Positions 19,274 to 27,745 of a stretch of 64,000 nucleotides of DNA are shown here, one piece after another. Position 1 is the first letter of the stretch. Every line of letters begins with the position of its first letter. The translations under genes and the position numbers were made by a program. The notes under the pieces are model-generated. The model was not told where the DNA came from. It did not search any database and saw only the letters and a program-made list of their open reading frames with translations. The stretch is from positions 2,914,001 to 2,978,000 of the forward strand of contig NZ_CP015224.1 in NCBI RefSeq assembly GCF_001629735.1, in the 5' to 3' direction. The DNA is from Lysinibacillus sphaericus. GTDB taxonomy: Bacteria > Bacillota > Bacilli > Bacillales_A > Planococcaceae.

Positions 19274-20266
19274 TTACTTTTGTTGTTTGGAAATATTTTC
19301 ACAAAGTTCAGCTACCTCATACATGGAATAGCTTTCAAAATTGTATTGACTGCGTAATTCTTGAAAATAACGTAATAGCTCTTCTAGCATCGCTAAATTT
19401 TTAGCTGTATTCTTCCCAAAATTATGGGGATGCCACCATAAATGATAAAAAGCTTGGGCCTTTGCAGCTTCGAGCATACTTTCCTTTATGCGTTTTACCT
19501 TTGAGCCCTCGAATACGTGCAATGGACGAAAGTAGGGTCTTAAAAAGGCACTTGAACGAATATTAATCAGTTGCTCGTCCCGCATTTCCTCCAATGTTGC
19601 CATATGATGACCAGTAAGATTAATATAGCTATCAAGCCATTTTTTCGCTCCCAAAAATCTGCCTTTTTTCGTAAACTTTTGAGCATCATACAATGGATGA
19701 TTTTCTGTTCCTCTGTAACAAACATAGCCCGCTTCTACACATGCTTTAAAATAGTCTTTATTCACTTGATTTCTCGGAAAAACCATGGACTTCATGGGCG
19801 AAATATAACCCTCGATTATGGTCTTTGTCGCGTCTAAGTCTGCACAAAAGGCAGCTTCTGTTTGACCTTTTTCCAAGCAGTAATAATGGGAAAAGGTATG
19901 ACTACCAATTTCCTGATGTGGTGTACGTTTAATCTCCTCTATCAAAGATTTACCAAAATGTAAGAGGTCCTCTTGTTCGTTTTCGCCTACTTTAGCTAGC
20001 TGGCTATGTGCTGCATATCGCATATTGTCATACTTAACAGGGATACCTCGTAAATAATGAGCCATTTCAGCCTTTGATTCTGCAAACAATAGTCCGACTG
20101 TCGCCCAAGTTGCATGAATGTCATATTGCTCAAATAACGCAAGTATACTGGGCAAGGCTTTCCGTACACCATATAGGTTTTTATTGTATTGTCCATATCG
20201 AAATACATCATGGACGCCCCAATTCAGCTCAAAATCTAATGAAATAACGAGACCCCCACCATTCAT
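19274..20266 (-). CDS. Polysaccharide deacetylase-family protein of the EPS cluster
   Basis: 330 aa NodB-like protein opening with VISLDFELNWG, the pattern of the subfamily whose first metal motif is SxDxE, and carrying G-S-H-T-F-S-H-Y as the HxxxH motif plus VFPRNQVN. No signal peptide is present, so it may act on a lipid-linked intermediate inside the cell. It begins 4 nt after the FemAB-like gene, whose 3' end supplies its ribosome site (GGAGG). Its place at the end of a polysaccharide operon suggests N-deacetylation of an amino sugar. Confidence 0.85.
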   Translation of the reverse strand: MNGGGLVISLDFELNWGVHDVFRYGQYNKNLYGVRKALPSILALFEQYDIHATWATVGLLFAESKAEMAHYLRGIPVKYDNMRYAAHSQLAKVGENEQEDLLHFGKSLIEEIKRTPHQEIGSHTFSHYYCLEKGQTEAAFCADLDATKTIIEGYISPMKSMVFPRNQVNKDYFKACVEAGYVCYRGTENHPLYDAQKFTKKGRFLGAKKWLDSYINLTGHHMATLEEMRDEQLINIRSSAFLRPYFRPLHVFEGSKVKRIKESMLEAAKAQAFYHLWWHPHNFGKNTAKNLAMLEELLRYFQELRSQYNFESYSMYEVAELCENISKQQK

Positions 20267-20270
20267 GTTG

Positions 20271-21017
20271 CTACTTCCTCCATTTTTGCACGCCTAGTAA
20301 TAGTGCACGTATTTTTGATTGGGTAATGTAGCCTGAGTAAACATTGACAACTTGTCCACCAAAGCTTAGTTTGAAGGCACGTACATTTCGATTATCGGTT
20401 AATTCACCCATATCATATAAAACAAAACCTTGCTCCTTAAAATGAAGAAGATTATGCCAGATTAAAAAACGATTTGCATAGCGGTAAGGTCTCTTTAAAT
20501 GTGTCGATATGGCTGACGCCGCACAGGTAGCTTCATAATAAGACATCGCTTTATTCTCATGTACAATATCCAATCGATAGCACAGTGTCTGTCCACAGAT
20601 ACTTTGGATTTCAGATAATAATAATGCTCCCTGTTTGTTGAGAAGCATGATCGTTTCCATTTGTGATTTACCAATAGCCTCAAGCTTTTTTCTTTTAGCA
20701 AAATGATTATAAAATTGCTGAAAAGCTCGTAAGTTTTCGACGGAAGGTTCTTTATATAAAATAACTTGGTAATATTCTTTATGTGCCCGTCGCAATATTT
20801 TACGATTCCCTTCAGAAAGTGCTAAATACAATGAAAGTTCATGCCCTTGGAGATCAATATGAATCGCTTCACTTTTAACAAGCTTTCGACTTGGTACAAG
20901 TGAATTTGTATAGCCTATTACTTTCATGGATTTTCGAACATTGGCTGGCTTTTCTAAAAAATAAAAATGTTGCATCGCAATATTCCACCGCTTACTTTTA
21001 ATGGACAGAATGAACAT
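20271..21017 (-). CDS. FemAB/GNAT-like acyltransferase
   Basis: 248 aa from the ATG at 21017, 20 nt inside the 3' end of the 557-aa gene, so coupled to it. The segment MSYYEATCAAS…THLKRPYRYANRFLIW…FVLYDMGELTDN…KLSFGG has the Fem/GNAT-6 layout: the C-terminal part of the fold ends with a Y-D-x-G motif and a K-x-x-F-G motif. Such proteins transfer an acyl or aminoacyl group, here probably to the repeat unit of the surface polymer. It is shorter than the family average of about 330 aa. Confidence 0.7.
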   Translation of the reverse strand: MFILSIKSKRWNIAMQHFYFLEKPANVRKSMKVIGYTNSLVPSRKLVKSEAIHIDLQGHELSLYLALSEGNRKILRRAHKEYYQVILYKEPSVENLRAFQQFYNHFAKRKKLEAIGKSQMETIMLLNKQGALLLSEIQSICGQTLCYRLDIVHENKAMSYYEATCAASAISTHLKRPYRYANRFLIWHNLLHFKEQGFVLYDMGELTDNRNVRAFKLSFGGQVVNVYSGYITQSKIRALLLGVQKWRK

Positions 21018-22671
21018 CGCCCCCACTCTCCGTATTTTTTTGTACATGTTGTCGCTCAAAACGAGCAACTTTATAATGTTTCATTCGAATAATAGGTTTA
21101 TAGCCTAGCTGTCCTAAGCGCTTCCGTTTTCTCCATTGCCAAAAGCTTGCCGTTACCCACAATGTTTGTCGCGGTTTGACTTTTCTGAAATAGGCCGTTA
21201 TAATTTCGATCTGCTTGAACATATCATAGGCTAAAAAATACGTTTGCTTCGGTAATGCTTCTATTATTTGCAGCGAATCTACACGCCAATTTGTCGCGTG
21301 TAATGCAAATGCTGGCTTATTTGTCTCCGCAAAGGAATCCTTATAAACCGTGTACCCTTTATAATAGAGAGCAATGACTTCTTCCTGATCAAGCTGCATC
21401 GCTTCCTGAATAGTCATTTCCTCAAATAAGTTGCCCACAGGTTGCTGTGGAAACACATCCTCTGTTGGAGATAATTCATAGAGCTCCACGTGCTTCAAAC
21501 GAATAAACCTATCTACGAATTGTTGTCCATATTCTAGCCAATCTCTGAGCTTTCCATACTTTACTAAATAGCGAAAACGGCCAAGTGTATTGCGTTTCCA
21601 GTCTACAATTCGTTGATTACTTTTTACATATTCCTTGAACCGTTCCTTTAGCAGCATTAAACCTGTCACTAGCTTTGCACGCTTTGTCCCACTGCTGGCA
21701 AGCATCCGCCTAGTAAAATCGATATTCGTACGCCAATCAAATTTGTAAGGCTCATAGCCAATGCTCATATCAAATAGCCGATAATTAGCAGCAAAAGTTC
21801 GCTGAATAGATTCCTGATTGACTATACGCCCGGGACCAAATACATTAAATGTCGGTTCATGGGCAAGCGCGTAGGTTACATAGCGTCCACGACAAAAAAG
21901 TCCATATGTGAAAGCAATCCACTGATTTTCAAAGACAAGTGCATCAACCTCTACTTGTAATGCCTCTCCATTAAGCATGGTTAAGCGCTCAAAAAAGTCT
22001 CTTTTCTTCCCTTTTGTAAAGTCACTCGTATCCAGTTTTTTTGCCCATCGTCGATCAAACAATCGAAACATTTGCCAGAGCTCGTCCTGTGCGGGAACTC
22101 TCCTTGTTACTGTACCTAGCTTCCGTAGCTTTCTTTCCCGCCGATCGACCCCATGCAGTTTCCGGCGTTGCTGGAAATGTTGTAGAAAATCTACCTCAGA
22201 AAAAGCGAGATAGGGAGTGACCACACGGAAAATATTTGCTCGTAACTGTCTTTCCACGAAATATTGTTCAATGACTTTAGTAGACACTTTACTTTCTAAT
22301 AAGCCATGCAGTGAAAAAATTACGTGCCGATGCTTTCTAATAAGTTCATCGAACACAAAGGTTGTAGTGTTCATTAACCACTCTTTTTTGACAACAACCC
22401 CTGTATAATTGGCAATACCTTCACCCGCAAAGGAATACACCCTAATTCCCCATCGACTAGTCACCGTAAAGGGGAAAAAGGCTAGGATGACTCCTTCATG
22501 TTCAATAGCGAAAAGCTCTACTCGTTCTTTTCGCCCAACTATTTGCCACCAATTATAAAACCAAGCAAATTCAATAAAAGGATTATCATTGTCCTCTTCC
22601 TCTAAAATGCCATCCCAGATTTCCTTGTACCACATGAGCTCATCATCTGTTCTTATGCGTATTAATTGCAA
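20998..22671 (-). CDS. Large two-part acyltransferase (GNAT-6/BioF2-like) of the EPS cluster
   Basis: 557 aa from a TTG at 22671, preceded by AAGGAG at 6 nt. Residues about 1-345 are the GNAT-6 (CelD/BioF2-like) fold: NPFIEFAWFYNWW near the start, then FGPGRIVNQE, FDMSIGYEPYKFDW. About 200 further residues follow, with a basic helical linker and a C-terminal domain ending in RKRLGQLGYKPI. That tail makes it much longer than usual. A full-length paralogue with the same layout is at 25991-27661. It starts 1 nt after the GT4 stop, so it belongs to the same transcript. Likely acylation of the polymer; the donor is unknown. Confidence 0.75.
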   Translation of the reverse strand: MQLIRIRTDDELMWYKEIWDGILEEEDNDNPFIEFAWFYNWWQIVGRKERVELFAIEHEGVILAFFPFTVTSRWGIRVYSFAGEGIANYTGVVVKKEWLMNTTTFVFDELIRKHRHVIFSLHGLLESKVSTKVIEQYFVERQLRANIFRVVTPYLAFSEVDFLQHFQQRRKLHGVDRRERKLRKLGTVTRRVPAQDELWQMFRLFDRRWAKKLDTSDFTKGKKRDFFERLTMLNGEALQVEVDALVFENQWIAFTYGLFCRGRYVTYALAHEPTFNVFGPGRIVNQESIQRTFAANYRLFDMSIGYEPYKFDWRTNIDFTRRMLASSGTKRAKLVTGLMLLKERFKEYVKSNQRIVDWKRNTLGRFRYLVKYGKLRDWLEYGQQFVDRFIRLKHVELYELSPTEDVFPQQPVGNLFEEMTIQEAMQLDQEEVIALYYKGYTVYKDSFAETNKPAFALHATNWRVDSLQIIEALPKQTYFLAYDMFKQIEIITAYFRKVKPRQTLWVTASFWQWRKRKRLGQLGYKPIIRMKHYKVARFERQHVQKNTESGGDVHSVH

Positions 22672-22672
22672 G

Positions 22673-23824
22673 TTAATCTCCTTTCTTTCCGAATTCTGAA
22701 ACAGCTTGTTGATAGACCATTAACGTTTTTTGATACATAGGGGTAAACGTAAAATACTGTAAATAGCGTCGTTCACTCGCATTGCCCATTTTTTGGCTTA
22801 AGGTAGCATCCAATAATAAATGACGAAGCCTCTGCTTCAATAATTCTTTATCCTCTCGCTCTACTAAAAAACCATTGCCATGATCCACAACTAACTCTTT
22901 AACACCACCCACATTTGTTGCAACAATAGGGAGGCCTATACGCATGGCTTCAATAATAGAGATTGGCAGGCCCTCCCAATCTGACAACAAAACAAATACA
23001 TGACTTTTCTCCAAATAGGTGTGTACATCTAATTGATCACCTAAAAATATTATGCGATCTGTTAAATTATGCTGTGCAACAAACTCTTCTAGGGCAGGTC
23101 GTAGAGAACCATCTCCAACCAATTGAAGTTGCCACGGAACATCCGTCAGTTCTGCTAAAGCCTCCAGCAATAGATCTTGTCTTTTTGGCACTTCAAAACG
23201 AGCAACCATCACAATGACTGGCTGCTCCGTATAAGTCTTTTCTGTTGAAGGATTACTGTCTATTGGAGCAATACCATTATGAATAGTAAGCAGTTTATGA
23301 GCTGGAGCAACTTTTTTCATGAGTGCTAGCTCCCGATCATAATCAGATACCGTTATAATTTTTGTGGAGAATCGCTGAACCGATTTTTCCATTCGATAGT
23401 AAAGCATCTGTTTCCTTTGAGGAACACCTTCTGTAAAGCTCCAACTATGTGCAGTAAAAACTGTTGGGATGTGCAGTAAACTACCCACTATACGACCTAT
23501 CACACCAGCCTTAGATGAATGTGTGGCTACCACATCAGGGTGTAAACGTTTGATAACGGCTCTTAATTGCCAAAATGTGCGGAAATCCTTTGCTAGATGA
23601 ATTGCACGTTGCATAGCGGGAATACGGATAACCGTAATTTTTTCCTCTTGTAAGCGCCAAAGGGATGGCTGGTAGGAGCCAGTCACGACAGTTACTTCAT
23701 GCCCATCTTGCTTGAGTTGGATGGCTAATGCCTCCACATGCTTTTGTGCTCCACCGATTTTATCCATTCGTGTAATAAGCTGAACAATTTTCAGTATGGC
23801 CACTCCCCGTAATTTAATAGGCAC
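22673..23824 (-). CDS. GT4-family glycosyltransferase
   Basis: About 383 aa, GT-B fold: LITRMDKIGGAQKHV near the start (acceptor side), VVATHSSKAGVIGR, then VMVARFEVPKRQDLLLEA and the E-x7-E donor motif in EGLPISIIEAMRIGLPIVATNVGG. It adds a sugar to the lipid carrier in the cytoplasm. The start is uncertain. A GTG at 23824 overlaps the sugar transferase stop but has no clear ribosome site; a good GGGGAG precedes a CTG codon at 23797, where homologues of this type usually begin. Follows the initiating sugar transferase. Confidence 0.88.
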   Translation of the reverse strand: MPIKLRGVAILKIVQLITRMDKIGGAQKHVEALAIQLKQDGHEVTVVTGSYQPSLWRLQEEKITVIRIPAMQRAIHLAKDFRTFWQLRAVIKRLHPDVVATHSSKAGVIGRIVGSLLHIPTVFTAHSWSFTEGVPQRKQMLYYRMEKSVQRFSTKIITVSDYDRELALMKKVAPAHKLLTIHNGIAPIDSNPSTEKTYTEQPVIVMVARFEVPKRQDLLLEALAELTDVPWQLQLVGDGSLRPALEEFVAQHNLTDRIIFLGDQLDVHTYLEKSHVFVLLSDWEGLPISIIEAMRIGLPIVATNVGGVKELVVDHGNGFLVEREDKELLKQRLRHLLLDATLSQKMGNASERRYLQYFTFTPMYQKTLMVYQQAVSEFGKKGD

Positions 23825-24449
23825 CCGTTCTTGCTAGGACTACATAAAGGGTTTTCAAAACAATTTGGACATCCATCCAAAAGGAGTAATGATCAACATA
23901 TTCAATGTCATATGAAATTTTTTGTCCATGGGAAATATTAGAACGGCCGTTAATCTGGGCAAGACCTGTTAAACCTGGTTTTACCTCTAGTCTTCTGGCC
24001 TGTAAATTGTTATAGGCATTTGTAATGGTCGGAACCTCCGGACGAGGCCCCACAATGCTCATTTCTCCTTTTAATACATTTAACAGCTGTGGAATTTCAT
24101 CAATACTTAGCTTTCGCAGGATAGCCCCTACTTTGGTAATCCGTGTATCCTGCTCTACTTTAAAAAAATAGTCATCTGGAATACCATTCGTACATATAGC
24201 TGGCATATTGATTGGAACTGCCTGTATACACATTGTGCGTAGCTTCCAAATAACAAAGCGGTGATGATCCAGGCCAGTTCGTATTTGTTTAAAAAAAATG
24301 GGGCGACCTGTTGTGAAGAGTAAAATGAGGAATACAGCTAGCATTAGAGGGATTGTCATAAAAAGTAATAATAATGCCCCGGTAATATCAAATATTCTTT
24401 TGCCATACTGACCATAGAATGTGAGATTCTTAGTTGTCGAAACGTGCAC
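23814..24449 (-). CDS. Undecaprenyl-phosphate sugar phosphotransferase (initiating enzyme)
   Basis: 211 aa of the bacterial sugar transferase family (WbaP/PglC core). One N-terminal membrane helix ([21 protein letters not shown]) is followed by [43 protein letters not shown] and [13 protein letters not shown], all diagnostic. The GTG start has AGGA 7 nt before it. It attaches the first sugar-1-phosphate to undecaprenyl phosphate and is the first gene of the five-gene minus-strand cluster. No flippase or polymerase is visible here, so these must be encoded elsewhere. Confidence 0.93.
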   Translation of the reverse strand: MHVSTTKNLTFYGQYGKRIFDITGALLLLFMTIPLMLAVFLILLFTTGRPIFFKQIRTGLDHHRFVIWKLRTMCIQAVPINMPAICTNGIPDDYFFKVEQDTRITKVGAILRKLSIDEIPQLLNVLKGEMSIVGPRPEVPTITNAYNNLQARRLEVKPGLTGLAQINGRSNISHGQKISYDIEYVDHYSFWMDVQIVLKTLYVVLARTGAY

Positions 24450-24537
24450 TTCACCATCCTTTGCATTTTTTTACTACTTAACACTATATATTCATTTTGA
24501 ACATTTATAGAACTATTTTAAGAAAAGTGAGTCTAGA

Positions 24538-24583
24538 TGAAAAAAAGAGTTATACCAGCGGCACATGCTGAATAACTCGATTT
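24538..24583. terminator. Terminator between the sugar-transferase cluster and osmC
   Basis: Stem GAGTTAT/ATAACTC with a long loop, A/T runs on both sides. On the minus strand it ends osmC transcripts. Confidence 0.65.
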
Positions 24584-24589
24584 TTCTTA

Positions 24590-25039
24590 TTATATGCGCG
24601 CTCCTAAAATTTGGGCATCACATTCGATTTCCACATTACCCTTTAATGCTTTGCTAATCATACATGTTTGTTCCGCTTTTTGTGCGAAGCGAGTAATTTT
24701 TGTTTCAAGATGCTCTGTTAAATTTAAGATAACTATTTTAGGCTTATGAATAATTTTTTCATAGGTAAACACACCATTTACTACACTGACATACCCTTCA
24801 GACTGCAGAGATAAATCATGTACAGCCACCTCCGATCTTTCAAGAAGAGCCGCTAATGTAATTAAATAACAAGTCGCTGAAGCCCCTAATAACATTTCAT
24901 CCGGATTTGTACCAATGCCAGGTCCATCCATCTCCTGAGGAATAGAAATTTGCGTTTTCAGGTTGCTAGCGTTGATAGTTCCAGTACCATTTCTTCCATC
25001 CGACCAAGTTAAGTCCATTGTAAATTTATGCTGAACCAT
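24590..25039 (-). CDS. OsmC-family peroxiredoxin
   Basis: 149 aa from the ATG at 25039, preceded by AAAGGAGG. The OsmC/Ohr fold is shown by DGPGIGTNPDEMLLGASATCYL with the peroxidatic Cys, and by AEQTCMISKAL with the resolving Cys. It reduces organic or fatty-acid hydroperoxides using lipoyl or thiol donors. A hairpin with terminator character lies in the leader. It is monocistronic. Confidence 0.9.
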   Translation of the reverse strand: MVQHKFTMDLTWSDGRNGTGTINASNLKTQISIPQEMDGPGIGTNPDEMLLGASATCYLITLAALLERSEVAVHDLSLQSEGYVSVVNGVFTYEKIIHKPKIVILNLTEHLETKITRFAQKAEQTCMISKALKGNVEIECDAQILGARI

Positions 25040-25068
25040 TTTAAATCCTCCTTTACGTACGTATGACA

Positions 25069-25102
25069 GAAAAATGCTCGTTCTCCCGAGAAGACGAGCA
25101 TT
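25069..25102 (-). terminator. Terminator-like hairpin in the osmC leader
   Basis: On the minus strand ATGCTCGT (25101-25094) pairs with ACGAGCAT (25081-25074) and is followed by TTTTTCTG, 30-35 nt ahead of the osmC start. It could be an attenuator or the terminator of an upstream minor transcript. Confidence 0.6.
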
Positions 25103-25318
25103 CAACGCCAATTATGATAAGAGATACGTAACGCCACCATTTTATGATACTGCTGTCTCTAACTCTACCACATTTTAACGGTATGCTCGAAATAAGCGTT
25201 AAGTTCTAAAATAGGAGTATTTTACTTTACTACATAAAAACTAACTATAATTTTACAAAAAACAATGTGATAAATTTTATGGTAGAATAGAATAAATAAT
25301 TCATTAGGAGATTTTAAA

Positions 25319-25942
25319 ATGATTTTAACAAAGCAAGAAGCAATACAGGCACTTAAAAAGAACAAGTTTATCGGTTTTACTATTACAACAGGTAATATTA
25401 TTATGAAAAAGATGAATAAAACCGATTATAATATTTTTGTTTTTGAGGAAGGAAAAGAGAAGCCATTACGTTATGTTGGTTCTATTATGAATGTTATGGC
25501 AACGATGAGTGACAAAGCATCCAATAAGGATTTTGTCATTGTAGAACAGCTTCCAACTCAAAATAACGTTGCTGAAACGCAAACATCTGAAAACGAAGCA
25601 ACGTTAGAAGAGAAAGCTGTAGCAGCAGAAGTAGCAGAAGTAGCAGTCGTTGATGAAACCGAAGAAAGCCGTGCTATTGCAGGCTATGAAGACCTATATA
25701 AAATGACAGTAAGTGGTCGCATTATTACTGTACGTGAAAATCGTCCATTAGCTCGTTGTAATGACGAATATGGCTTCCATATTGCACGACTTACAAAGGA
25801 CGGAAAGGCTTCCAGTCATAATGTCTTTGAACTTTGGAAACAAACATTCCCTGAGGTAGAGCAAACTCAATTCAAAGGTGCCTTAAAAGCAAAATACGGG
25901 ACAGGTTGTAAGCTAATCGATAAACCTGGTATCCATTTTTAA
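25319..25942 (+). CDS. Uncharacterised protein with a NUMOD4-like C-terminal domain
   Basis: 207 aa. Residues about 1-80 form a small alpha/beta domain I do not recognise. Residues 80-118 are an Ala/Glu/Val-rich linker. Residues about 119-175 (AGYEDLYKMTVSGRIITV…YGFHIARLTKDGK…HNVFELWKQTFP) resemble NUMOD4 plus the following HNH-like scaffold of homing endonucleases (consensus GYEgxYxVSxxGrV), but no catalytic HNH residues are visible. It could be a DNA-binding module without nuclease activity. GGAG lies 9 nt before the ATG. It ends at a strong bidirectional terminator. Confidence 0.6.
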   Translation: MILTKQEAIQALKKNKFIGFTITTGNIIMKKMNKTDYNIFVFEEGKEKPLRYVGSIMNVMATMSDKASNKDFVIVEQLPTQNNVAETQTSENEATLEEKAVAAEVAEVAVVDETEESRAIAGYEDLYKMTVSGRIITVRENRPLARCNDEYGFHIARLTKDGKASSHNVFELWKQTFPEVEQTQFKGALKAKYGTGCKLIDKPGIHF

Positions 25943-25955
25943 TCTAATTCTCTAC

Positions 25956-26000
25956 TAAACAGTAAACCCTCAGTTGAAAACACTGAGGGTTTACTGTTTA
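25956..26000. terminator. Strong bidirectional terminator
   Basis: 18-bp perfect stem TAAACAGTAAACCCTCAG/CTGAGGGTTTACTGTTTA between two convergent genes; the stop codon of the minus-strand gene lies inside it. Confidence 0.85.
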
Positions 26001-27661
26001 GCATGAAATTCTTTTCGCCATTTGAACAACCTAACTAAGGTAATTTGGCTCACTTTATGAAAACCCGCCTGCTTCAGCTTTCGTCGTCTTCGCCCCTCAT
26101 ACCACGGAGCGATTGTACAGACGGATCGCCCTTCACGCTGCACTTCTACAACAATTTCCTTTAGTAGCTGGGTGTCGTATTCTCTGATGAAAGACATATT
26201 GGCAGATAGCTCGTACGTATAGCCGCTCACTTCTTCGTACGCTATATGATCGTGCCTCCTATAAACAATTTGATCTCCATCACCAAAAAAACGATTTCCC
26301 TTATAAAAATGCGCGATATAAGCAGGCCGCTCATTCAGTGTCATAATATCCTTCATATGTAGCTCTTCAAAGGGCATATAACCTTGATCGTATTTTTGCT
26401 CCGCGATATAGATGTCTATCCTATGAATAGCTACGATTCGTTGAAGGACCCCTTTCATTAATCGTAACCATTCTCTTGTTCGAGCATGCTTTAAAAAATA
26501 CAACAATTCCCCTAACCTGTCCCGCTTCAATTTCACAAGCTGGTGATTGTTTGTTAATTTTCCTTTTACCCGATCTCGTAATACCATCCATGATCGAATA
26601 AAGCGCTCAGTAGTGCCTTTCGTACTCATAATAAATTTTCGTGTAAAATCAATATCGGTATACCATTGAAACTTATAGGGCTCATAGCCACTACCAAAAT
26701 CATAATAACGAAAGCCTGAATCATGTGCTTTGAGCATGTTTTCCTTTTCTATTAAACTGCCAGGGCCAAACCTATTGAAATCAGGCTCATGGCCCATAGC
26801 CTGACAAAAATTACGATCTCTACAGCATAAATCAATAGTAAAGCTAATCCAATGCCCTTCAAATTGCAAACTGTCAACCTCGACTCTAAAGGCTTCATTA
26901 GAGACATCAGCCAAGCGTTCATAAAACAATCGAGTCTGTGCTTCGGTAAATCGACTTTTGTCCAGCTTCTTGCGCCATCTTCGCATAAAAAGCGTAAACA
27001 TTTTATGAAAATGATTGACGCCAACGTCCTGAAAGTCAAGGCGTCCAAATAATTTTAATTTCTTCTCATAACGCTTAATGCTTTTAAATGTCTTGCGATG
27101 CTTTTTTAAAAAGTCATCAACTGTCATTGATTGAAAATCTATAAATGACGTTACAGTTCGAAATATAGAATAAGGCATCTGGTATTCTATCGCATATTTC
27201 TCAAGTTGTTGAGAAGTATCTTTACTTTCAATGAGCCCCTGAAACACGAGCAAATAACGCTTATATTTTTGCGTGAACACCTTCAATATATAATGAATGG
27301 CCCGCTCCATCCATTGCTTCTCTGCTATCACTTCCATATAAGTCGCATACCCTTGTCCTAAAAAACCAAAGTAATGAATTTTACCAAAACCGACAGTATG
27401 AACTAACGGAAAAAATGCCACAGCGGTCCCTTGATGTTCGACTATAAATATTTCTACATTGTCATGTATACCAAGCGTTGCCCACCATGTCGTAACCCAT
27501 TCGTATTCAATAAAAGGATTATTATTTTTTTCTTGTTCGAGTATACCTGACCAAGTACTTCGATAGGGCTCTAACATGTCCATTGAAGTGATTATTTTAT
27601 AGTCTAGCACCGCACTGAATCGCTCCCTTTTCGTTATCCTCACCACATATTTAGTAGCCAC
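25991..27661 (-). CDS. Large two-part acyltransferase (GNAT-6/BioF2-like), paralogue of the EPS-cluster gene
   Basis: Up to 556 aa. It aligns along its whole length with the 557-aa protein at 20998-22671: NNNPFIEYEWVTTWW, FGPGSLIEKENML, YYDFGSGYEPYKFQW, the basic linker, and the C-terminal RRRKLKQAGF. The start is unclear. A GTG at 27661 has a weak AGGA site, while a GTG at 27610 follows AAAAGGGAG and matches where the paralogue begins. It stands alone, about 1.5 kb from the cluster, so it is likely a duplicated acyltransferase of surface-polymer synthesis. Donor and acceptor are unknown. Confidence 0.72.
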   Translation of the reverse strand: MATKYVVRITKRERFSAVLDYKIITSMDMLEPYRSTWSGILEQEKNNNPFIEYEWVTTWWATLGIHDNVEIFIVEHQGTAVAFFPLVHTVGFGKIHYFGFLGQGYATYMEVIAEKQWMERAIHYILKVFTQKYKRYLLVFQGLIESKDTSQQLEKYAIEYQMPYSIFRTVTSFIDFQSMTVDDFLKKHRKTFKSIKRYEKKLKLFGRLDFQDVGVNHFHKMFTLFMRRWRKKLDKSRFTEAQTRLFYERLADVSNEAFRVEVDSLQFEGHWISFTIDLCCRDRNFCQAMGHEPDFNRFGPGSLIEKENMLKAHDSGFRYYDFGSGYEPYKFQWYTDIDFTRKFIMSTKGTTERFIRSWMVLRDRVKGKLTNNHQLVKLKRDRLGELLYFLKHARTREWLRLMKGVLQRIVAIHRIDIYIAEQKYDQGYMPFEELHMKDIMTLNERPAYIAHFYKGNRFFGDGDQIVYRRHDHIAYEEVSGYTYELSANMSFIREYDTQLLKEIVVEVQREGRSVCTIAPWYEGRRRRKLKQAGFHKVSQITLVRLFKWRKEFHAKQ

Positions 27662-27701
27662 TATATTCCTAGCAAGAAAGTATTAGAACAGTCCACCAAC
27701 G

Positions 27702-27739
27702 TGAAACCCTCCCTATTCAAATGAATAGGAAGGGTTTCG
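27702..27739 (-). terminator. Terminator after the flavoprotein gene
   Basis: Stem GAAACCCTTCCTATTCA/TGAATAGGGAGGGTTTC (one mismatch). Confidence 0.75.
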
Positions 27740-27745
27740 CACACA

